DNA of 64,000 nucleotides from Gnetum montanum (Eukaryota > Streptophyta > Gnetopsida > Gnetales > Gnetaceae). The notes below the pieces were generated by a model. That model was not told where the DNA came from. It saw only the letters and a program-made list of their open reading frames with translations, and did not search any database. This document shows, piece after piece, positions 56,749 to 64,000 of this stretch (position 1 is its first letter; every line of letters starts with the position of its first letter). The stretch covers positions 85,283 through 149,282 of the forward strand of contig MNCI01014193.1 of assembly GCA_015680685.1 (NCBI GenBank). Reading direction: 5' to 3'. A program made the position numbers and the translations under genes.

Positions 56749-59080
56749 ATGTCTTATTCTCATAGGAGCACTTCTCCACCCAAGGCAAATAGAGTTAATC
56801 TACCAAAGCCTCAATAGTATCAAATTATATATACTCATCTTGATGAGTATGTGCTAAACTTCACCTTCATCTTACACTAGGATGAATAGCTATGGTTGTG
56901 TGACATGGAGGAAAACATTGTGTTGTCGCTTGATTGTGCTGCTCCTGCAATGCTCTATCAAATGCTTGCATAATGTGGTCTTCAAGACTACCATGGGGAG
57001 TACATTGTGGAAGATGTTGATGCCAGGGATTATCATCCCACCAAAGCACAACATTTGTGAGATTTACAACTAGAGCAGTGCTATGAATTTTTGAAGGGAA
57101 AAGGACTTAACGATTCTCCATTTTTGTTGTACCAACAAGCTAGTGGGGAACCCTTCTCTGGGGGTTTTCCATTCAATGAAGCTCCTCTCTTTGACTTTGG
57201 TGATGGAGGTCAAAATTAGAATCTACACTCCACAGTTCACAATCTTGATTCTAGTAATAAGGGATCCAATAACAATGAAGGGTTCAGAGGAGGAAATAAA
57301 GATAGAGATGTAGATAAGAAGCACGATCGTGATCATGGTCATGATCACTGAAGAGATGGTAGTAGGCACTATGATGGTGCTGATTCTCCTTCCTCTTCCC
57401 CTTCATCATCATCATCTTCTTCTAGCTCTGATCATGATCGTAGAAGGTGAGACAATGATGGAGGTGATCGAAATGAACGAAATGATTGATGGGACCAAAA
57501 TAACCAAAGGCACAACACCATGAATGAAGGGGTAGTAAAGGGCATTGTAGGAACCATGATTAAAGCCTCGATGAGCCTCTATTTACTACCTGAAGTATGC
57601 TTAACATCATAGAGGCAGTTAGAATTCCAACAAGGCATGTAAAAGATAGTCGAATCAACTGATTAGACATGAATAATATTTCTTGATTTGAAGGAGGATA
57701 TAAATTTGATCCATAGAATCATCTTCAAGCTTTCCAAGATGCATGCACCTTGCAGAACATAGAGAATAATGGCAGAAATTGAAGTTGTTCCCCAAGACAC
57801 TTATCAAAGAAGCAGAAAACTAGTATTGGTCCTTAGAGCCAAAATCTATGAGATGATGGAGTACCATGGTTAAGTTATTCAATGATAAGTATCAAATGTA
57901 CTCTAGAGTGTCCAACTTAAGGAAGCAAACTCAAGGGTGGAAACAAGGAACACACAAACCCTTGGATGTAGCCATTAGCTAATACTATGCCTTGATGCAT
58001 AAATGCCCTAGCCATGGTTATTTTCAATTGGCTCAACTTTGCCACACTGTAGATGTGCTTTGTAATGAAACAAGGAAAACCCTTGGTGTCTATGCCCAAG
58101 GGAAATTTTAAGAACTAACTACCCATCAGGAATAAAGGTTAATAGAGTAGGTCATCAAAGAGGAGGACGAACTAAGGAAAAGAGAAAGTGTGGAGGAGTA
58201 CAACAATGATCCTTCCATCTACAAGAGGGAGGTTCGATTATGTGATAGCGATGATGAGTTTGTAATTGATGAAGGGGTGCATAAGAAGGCCTTGTCACAA
58301 CAACAATTTGAATTTGAACTCACAGACCAAGGTGCTTAGTTAAGGGACTTAATGGATAATGGATTTCATGCTATTTTCAAAATTGCTGAGGAGTCCAAAG
58401 AACAAAGTAGTAAGCATGAGCGCAGGAGGTGTAAGAAAGTTGAACATGCATATTACAAAGGTAGGGAAAGATTCTTGCAATAGAAGAGGTTGTGAATACT
58501 GAATTAGATGATGATTGTGGGTGTGAAATTTGCCAGTATAAACATCCTAAGGGATGTTGCCCCATTCTGTCACATCTACAGGAGTCTGGGGTGTATGCCT
58601 TACATCCAAAATTGACACAAAGGCAAACATCCATAAGGTTACCTTATCCTCAAGGTAATCTCAGGTAGTTCCACCAACAACAACTATATTATCCAAGTGG
58701 AGCTTCACCACAATCATATGAACAGTATCAACAATGGCAGCAACCATAATCATGGATGCTAGCATTGCCTAGGTAACAATATTCTTATCAATAGCCTAAT
58801 CCATATGATTACCACATGCAGCAACCCGTGTCTCCACATGACTCCTCCAATCACGTTTCTAATTTTCAGCCTCACTATCACCCTTCAAATTATTATCAAG
58901 CTCATTCACCACATGAAAGAAGGGATACCACCTCTTATCCTTATCCTTTTCCTATGTCTACACATACTCCTCCTCTAGTTGCATAGCTATCGCCTACTCC
59001 ACCAATGTAGGGTGAACTGCCTGCTCAACCACAACAATGTAATGCTACAAGGGCTAGTAATTTGCAATCCAATCATCAAT
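56749..59080 (+). pseudogene. Gypsy gag
   Basis: ATG at 56749 (MSYSHRSTSPPKANR). One frame continues with transition-type stops through a Ser-rich block (near 57375-57440) flanked by Asp/Arg/His-rich sequence and the decayed gag core (about 57690-57920, frameshifted), then QLAQLCHTVDVLCNETR, an Asp/Glu-rich segment, CGCEICQYKHPKGCC (near 58518), and a long Gln/Pro/Tyr/His-rich linker (about 58660-59060). It is the structural protein expected to form the particle. The minus-strand copies at 31050-33435 and 46060-47334 share the layout. Confidence 0.75.
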
Positions 59081-59760
59081 TGGAGGGGTTGAATGCCCAA
59101 TCAAAGAAAAGACCTTTCTTTTGATCCTGTAGCCCACCTAAGCCTTCGCTTACACCTATGGTTGACAACCTTGGTCTTGCCTCTTCCTACATATCAAATT
59201 CCTTCAGGTCTTCTTGAAATCAAAATCTTCCAAGGATCCATACCATAATGCTTACTTACACTGTGTCTAATTGGTTCCATGCAAAAAACCTTCCTAGGAA
59301 ATTAGCCAATCCTGGAAGTCCTTTAATTTATTTGTAGATTATTGGGAACGAATTGTGCAAGGCTCTTCTTGATTTTGGTTTTGATGTTAATTTGATTTCT
59401 TATGAGATGTACACTACTTGAAACCTACCTCCTCTTAAGAAGAGCAACATAAGATTAGAATTGGAACACCAGTCCATCACTATTCCATTGGGACTAGTAG
59501 AAGACATTGTGACCACTATCTATGGGTGGTCTTATCCTACTAATTTCTTGGTAATCAAAGTGGAGAACTGTAAAGGATACTTCCCAATCATTATGAGAAG
59601 GGCATGGCTAAGCATTGTTGATGCAAGAATGGACATCAGAGATCTTTCCCTAGAGACATCTAAAGAAAATGCATTTGGAAAGATCGAGAAGAAGAGAGTT
59701 CCATGCATCATGTACAATAATAGAGGGTGTAATTTTGTGTAGAAACATTGGACCATAAAG
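59080..59760 (+). pseudogene. Gypsy aspartic protease
   Basis: The active-site block reads ALLDFGFDVNLISYEMY (near 59357-59407), where DFG stands for the DSG/DTG/DLG-type triad, so the site may be damaged. It is followed by an open stretch (59461-59742) with LGLVEDIVTTIYGWSYP and NFLVI, usual in plant Gypsy proteases. It sits between gag and RT as in this superfamily. Stops upstream mean it is not expressed intact. Confidence 0.7.
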
Positions 59761-59999
59761 CAAGCATCTATCTTTGCATGCAAGTAGTATGTGGCAGAAG
59801 TAGCAATTCAAAGATGTTTGTATGCAACAACAACAAAACAAGAGAAAACCCAGTGGCTAACCATTGTTTCAGAAAGTAGCACATTCTACATGGAACCAAC
59901 TGAGAGCTTGACATGTGCATATGTTATAGGCATTGATGGAGTAGAGTAGGTTCATCACCAACTCTTTGATGACACAATTGATGATATCCATTGGGGAGA

Positions 60000-61470
60000 G
60001 TTGGAAATTCTTGATAAATTTAAGCAAGAGCCCCTTGAACTAAAAACATTACTAGCTGGAATGGAATATGTGTTTTTGAAAAATAAGAAGTGGATCATAA
60101 TCAATGCAAATTTTGCTCCAGAGTAGAAAAAAATGCTATTGAAAGTAGTTGAAAGATGGTTAGCAGATTTTTCTTAGTCATATCCTAAACTCACAGGGAT
60201 TGATCCTAGGATATGCTAGCATCGCATTTACATGGACTTGACCATGAAGCCAAAATGATAGCCACAAAGGTGGTTGAACACTAAATTGAAGCAAATTGTC
60301 AAGGAGGAAAGCAAGTAACTCCTCAAGGTAGGGTTTATCTATCCCATTGTAGAAGAAAGGTGGCAAGTGGTAGGTTTGTATTGATTTTAGGCTATTGAAT
60401 ATGGTAACATTCAAGGATCACTTTTCATTGCCATTTCTTGACTAGATGCTTGACACAATATCTGGGCATTGCTATTACAAGTTTCTAGATGGTTATAGTG
60501 GCTATAACCAAATTCAAATTGCACTAGAAGATTAAGCAAAGACAACATTCATTAGTCCCTGGGGGACTTTTGCAATCGCAATATGCTAATTGGTCTATGC
60601 AATGCTCCAACCACATTCCAATGCCTGGTCCTAAGCATTTTTCAACAGTAGATCAGTAGTGGAAGTCTTCATGGATGACTTCTTCACCTATGGAGCTACA
60701 TTTGAGAAAGCCCTAGACTACCTTGAGTAAGTGCTAAAATGGTGTGTTGAAACCCACTTGTAATTTAATTAGTAGAAAAGTCACATCATGGTTTAGGAGG
60801 GAATTATATTGGGGCAAAAAATCTCTCAAGTAAGAATTGAGGTAGACCTTAAGAAAATAAGGATCATCCAAGGAATAACCCGCTAGCTAGAAATAATTAA
60901 AGATGTTTAGTCATTCCTTGGACATACTGGCTACTATCGATGATACATTGAGAATTTCTCTAAGATTGCAAAACCGTTGGTGGAGTTAACAAAGAAAGAT
61001 GCTCCCTTCATCTAGACCACAAAATATGAGAAAGCTTTCCAGTAATTGAAAGAAAAGCTTGTAGAAACTCTAATCCTACAAGCACCTAACTAGTTCAGGC
61101 CATTCATATCATGATGAATGCATTGAATTATGCCTTGGGAGCTATGTTGACATAGGTAGATGACAAGAAATGTCCATATTATATCCATTGCACTAGCTAA
61201 AGCATTGTGGGTGCATAACTAAACTACACCACTATAGAAAAAGAATTAATGGTGATGGTGTTTGCTCTAGAGAAGTTCAGGCATTATGTGCTTGGATATA
61301 AGGTGTTTGTGCACATAGACCATAGTGCCATCCACTTCCTAATGAACAAGCCAATGATGAGCCCCCATGTTATATGGTGGTTGGTGATCTTGTAGAAAGT
61401 CGATCTTACAATGGTAGATTGAAAAGGAACTGAGAATGTGATCACTGATCACTTGTCTCGATTGTGATGG
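60000..61470 (+). pseudogene. Gypsy reverse transcriptase and RNase H
   Basis: RT blocks in order: VCIDFRLLN, FKDHFSLPFLD (near 60370-60435), FLDGYSGYNQIQI (60481-60519), KTTFISPWGTFA, VEVFMDDFFTYG (near 60660-60695; catalytic MDD retained), then FLGHTGYYR (near 60915) and KPLVELTKKDAPF. RNase H follows: TTIEKELMVMVFALEKF (near 61228-61278), a VFVHIDHSAI block and ENVITDHLSRL (near 61428-61460). Many CAA/CAG/CGA-type codons have become stops. The enzyme would copy element RNA to DNA and degrade the template, but this copy is inactive. Confidence 0.85.
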
Positions 61471-61699
61471 GGCGACAAAGAGTAAGAGAGTCCATTGTCT
61501 AATACATTTCCTGATGAACTCTTCTTTGCTAGGGCTATAACTAAACAAATGCCCAATGAACCAAAATGTTATGATAATGTTCTTACCTATTTTCTCACTC
61601 AGGAGATGCCACAAAGGTTGGAACACTAGAAGAAATAGTAATTTCTTCACCAAGTAAAGTACTTCATGGAGATCAACGGACACTTCTACAAGGTGTGTG

Positions 61700-62734
61700 T
61701 AGATGGCTTGGTTCATTGGTGTGTCCTTGATGTTGATCAACTACACATTCTCCAAGATGCTCATGAAGGTCCTTGTGGAGGACATTATGCTAGGAGATGC
61801 ATGACCATTAAAATCCTGATGGTAGGGTAGTATTGGCCAACACTCTTTAGGGATGCTCACCATTACATTTTCTCTTGTGAACAATGCCAATGAGATGGTG
61901 GAATGACTACTCAAATGGAGGGACCTTAACAATGGATTCAACCATTGGAACCATTTGATATTTAGTGCATTGATTTCATGGGTTCCATCATGCCCATGTC
62001 AAATGGAAAGGCATACATCATAGTCTCCATTGACTATTGTACGAAATGGGCAGAAGTAGCAACCATCATTGACTGTACATCTTCAAATATTGCTTAGTTT
62101 GTACAAAAAAATGTTGTAAATAGGTTTGGTGTGTCACATGCATTAATTTCTAACAATGGAACTCATTTTATAGGCACTAACTTTTGGAAGCTTATGCAAT
62201 GCTTAGGGGTTGAACATAAACTCATAACACCTTACCATCCCCAAGCTAATGGTCAAGCTGAGGTTACCAATATGAAAATCACAAGGATACTAATAGGAAC
62301 TACTAGCAAGTATAGGAAGAACTAGAGCACAAAACTCAATGATTCCCTTTGGACCTACCACTCATGTAGACTACTTTTCATATGAGCTTGTGTACAAAAA
62401 ATTACCAACACTTCCCATTCAATCTGAGCTCCATACACTTTCAATAGCTTGTGAATTTGACCTTAACTTAAGTCTAGCTTAGAAAGAAAGACTAATGAAT
62501 CTCAACTTGCTAGACGAAAACTAATTAGTAGAACGAACTAAGTTCCAAACGTTGTGAGAAGGACCTTACATTATGTACAAGACTTTTTCTTCTGGGGCGA
62601 TGATGATCTATAAACCTAAAAGCCCAAATAAGAAACAACTAGTTAGCATCCAACAAATTAAACCTTTCCATGAGAATATGCTAGCTAACATAACAAGCAC
62701 CTCATTTGATGGACAACCATGCTTGATGTTTTGA
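61700..62734 (+). pseudogene. Gypsy integrase
   Basis: Zinc-binding H-H-C-C segment HEGPCGGHYARR ... CEQCQ (near 61765-61895). Core: FDIxCIDFMGS (first Asp, near 61965), LISNNGTHF (62143-62169) where Asn (AAC, 62152-62154) replaces the second catalytic Asp of the usual SDxG, and HPQANGQAEVTN (Glu, near 62260). The C-terminal part has ELVYKKLPTLP and the frame ends at TGA 62732-62734 after GQPCLMF. The sequence type fits non-chromovirus plant Gypsy; no chromodomain was seen. Confidence 0.85.
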
Positions 62735-62756
62735 GCCTCCTCCTTTTAACTTAGTC

Positions 62757-62769
62757 GTGGGGGAGATGG
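62757..62769 (+). other. Probable polypurine tract
   Basis: GTGGGGGAGATGG follows the integrase stop by about 22 bases, where plant Gypsy elements carry the plus-strand primer. Normally the 3' LTR or a 3' untranslated region follows. Confidence 0.5.
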
Positions 62770-63142
62770 CCACTCATGCCAACTATACAAAGTGACTTCT
62801 CAATTTTTTCAAACTTTTTTGTTTTACAACTTTTTGTTTTACACATTCTTTATTTTACATCTTTTGTTTTATGTTATTAATCTTTTCTAATTTTTTTACA
62901 CCATAATTAGTACATTGATACTTCTTAAATATTTTACATGTTCTATTATATTTTTTTTATTTGGTGTGATTTTCTAACTTTTTGTTAATAAGTGCTAGGT
63001 ACATTGGTAATGTGTTACTTGATAGTGGTATGTATTATTTTATTTGATTGTTGATGTCTAGTTTCTAGCTTTGAATTTTGTTATGGATAATTAGGACATG
63101 GTTTCTTTTCATGTAACAAGTAATGAGTTCACAACATCCACC
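62770..63142 (+). other. T-rich 3' region of the Gypsy element; 3' LTR not found
   Basis: Repeated TTTTACA and TTTTGTTTTACA phrases resemble the array at 50260-51420. No TGATGA LTR start occurs before 63143, where sequence type changes abruptly. Confidence 0.4.
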
Positions 63143-64000
63143 TGTAACGATGAAAAACGTCAGTCGCTGGAAAATACCGAACAAAAATCCGTGCACACAG
63201 TCTTAACCACGGATCCATGCGAGGGCCGTGCTGGAGAAAATGAATCCGCGGTGCCTTGAACGATCTTGTCGATTAGACAGGGACGTACTCAATCAGTAAA
63301 TTGACGAATATTGCGATAATGTGCATATTATATAGATGCTCCACAAAACAAATTAATTCGATGAATCATGAAAGGAGTAGAAAATGATGTAAATAGATTG
63401 AAACAACGACAACGTCAACGCGACAAGGAGGATCAGATTTAAGAAAGATGCGCAATTCCAAGATCTATGTTTTGACCCGAAAACTAAGTATATTGTATAC
63501 AAAGTTGCAATGGCAAACTCCACTTATCTTGTGTGGAGCATACACAAAATAACAAGAAAATTGTTCAACAAGCAGTACAGAATGAAGCTCGGTCTACCTC
63601 GTAAGCTAAGGATGGGATGCAAGGAAGGTCAAGTCTGGATGTCTATCGATCAACCGTTTCTGATCAATAGATCTTGCCAACCGCACTAGACGATCTCTCG
63701 ATCTCTGATCTGCTTCCTTTGCTTTAGGTAGTATCTGCTCAAAACTACCAATGATCGCCAATGGAGAGAAGTGTATCTTCACCAAAGAACTGATCGCTCC
63801 TGCTGCCAATGCTCAAAAATGTCTTTTGTCTCTGCTAAAAGGTGATGCCCCCAAAGAAAAGCTCAAGATGAAGATCTAGATCAAGGTTCTGATCCCTTCT
63901 TTCTTCACCAACTGAGGTATTTATAAGTTTGACAACATGTGTAGAAGGCACGACCTCGATGACACGTGTCTCAAACTTTCAGAATGTTGTTGACTTGTCA
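63143..64000 (-). mobile_element. Probable young LTR of an unidentified element (right end outside window)
   Basis: The composition jumps to CpG-rich at TGTAACGATGAAAAACG (63143). On the minus strand, ACACGTGT (near 63965) lies upstream of TATA box CTTATAAATACC (about 63917-63928), and sequence then runs without a coding frame to a CA end at 63143. That is the layout of an LTR promoter. No primer site is recognisable left of 63143, so it would be a 3' or solo LTR, perhaps nested in the Gypsy 3' region. A host gene promoter on the minus strand is an alternative. Confidence 0.4.

Noticed and set aside
57329-57523. Met/Ile-rich 64-codon frame with HHHH
   Set aside because: Out-of-frame reading of the gag Asp/Arg/Ser-rich segment, which matches the two minus-strand gag copies.

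Overview
The window looks like 64 kb of a large, repeat-choked plant nuclear genome, most likely a gymnosperm (inference). It holds only two recognisable host genes, each in an island that has kept its CpGs, separated by tens of kilobases of AT-rich sequence made of old retrotransposons. The decay is mostly C-to-T / G-to-A transitions, which create TAA, TAG and TGA codons and turn catalytic aspartates into asparagines. No rRNA, tRNA gene, CRISPR array or bacterial-style operon was seen.

Host genes. (1) A three-exon double B-box zinc-finger gene on the + strand (10687-12514, 269 aa). Its first intron contains a diverged 254-bp tandem duplication that copied the end of exon 1 and its splice donor. 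(2) An intronless zinc-finger homeodomain (ZF-HD) gene on the + strand (38521-39570, 349 aa). Two upstream ATGs lie directly before its start, and its 5' flank carries a telo-box, a perfect G-box palindrome and two perfect hairpins. Both encode probable nuclear transcriptional regulators; nothing in the window links them functionally.

Repeats, left to right. 1-856: minus-strand Gypsy LTR (copy A). 2250-5600: minus-strand LINE split by LTR copy B. 5.6-9.6 kb: SINE-like and LINE fragments and a CpG-retaining promoter-like fragment. 13.1-13.8 kb: MITE-like sequence and fresh tandem duplications. 13.8-15.5 kb: plus-strand LINE. 15.5-19 kb: unrecognised decayed sequence. 19.2-22.6 kb: plus-strand LTR (copy F) followed by a decayed reading frame for an unknown coiled-coil protein. 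22.8-23.6 kb: RTE-type LINE. 25.3-34.4 kb: a minus-strand LTR-bounded composite with gag and primer-binding site at its right end and, instead of pol, a second large unknown coiled-coil reading frame. 41.6-44.5 kb: two RTE LINE pieces. 46-48.2 kb: minus-strand gag plus LTR (copy G). 48.8-51.6 kb: two tandem arrays. 52432-53257: solo LTR (copy E) with a 5-bp target duplication and an internal assembly gap. 53.5-55.6 kb: Copia pol remnant. 55790-62770: Gypsy element with 5' LTR, tRNA-Asp-type primer site, gag, protease, RT, RNase H and integrase. 63143-64000: a young-looking, CpG-rich probable LTR.

The LTRs A-G and the 55790 element belong to one Gypsy family (termini TGATGA...TCATCA, TATA box, tRNA-Asp-type primer site). 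The most unusual material is the pair of unknown coiled-coil reading frames at 20.2-22.6 kb (+) and 26.3-29.0 kb (-), both next to LTRs of this family and both without reverse transcriptase. They may be non-autonomous elements carrying an undescribed protein.
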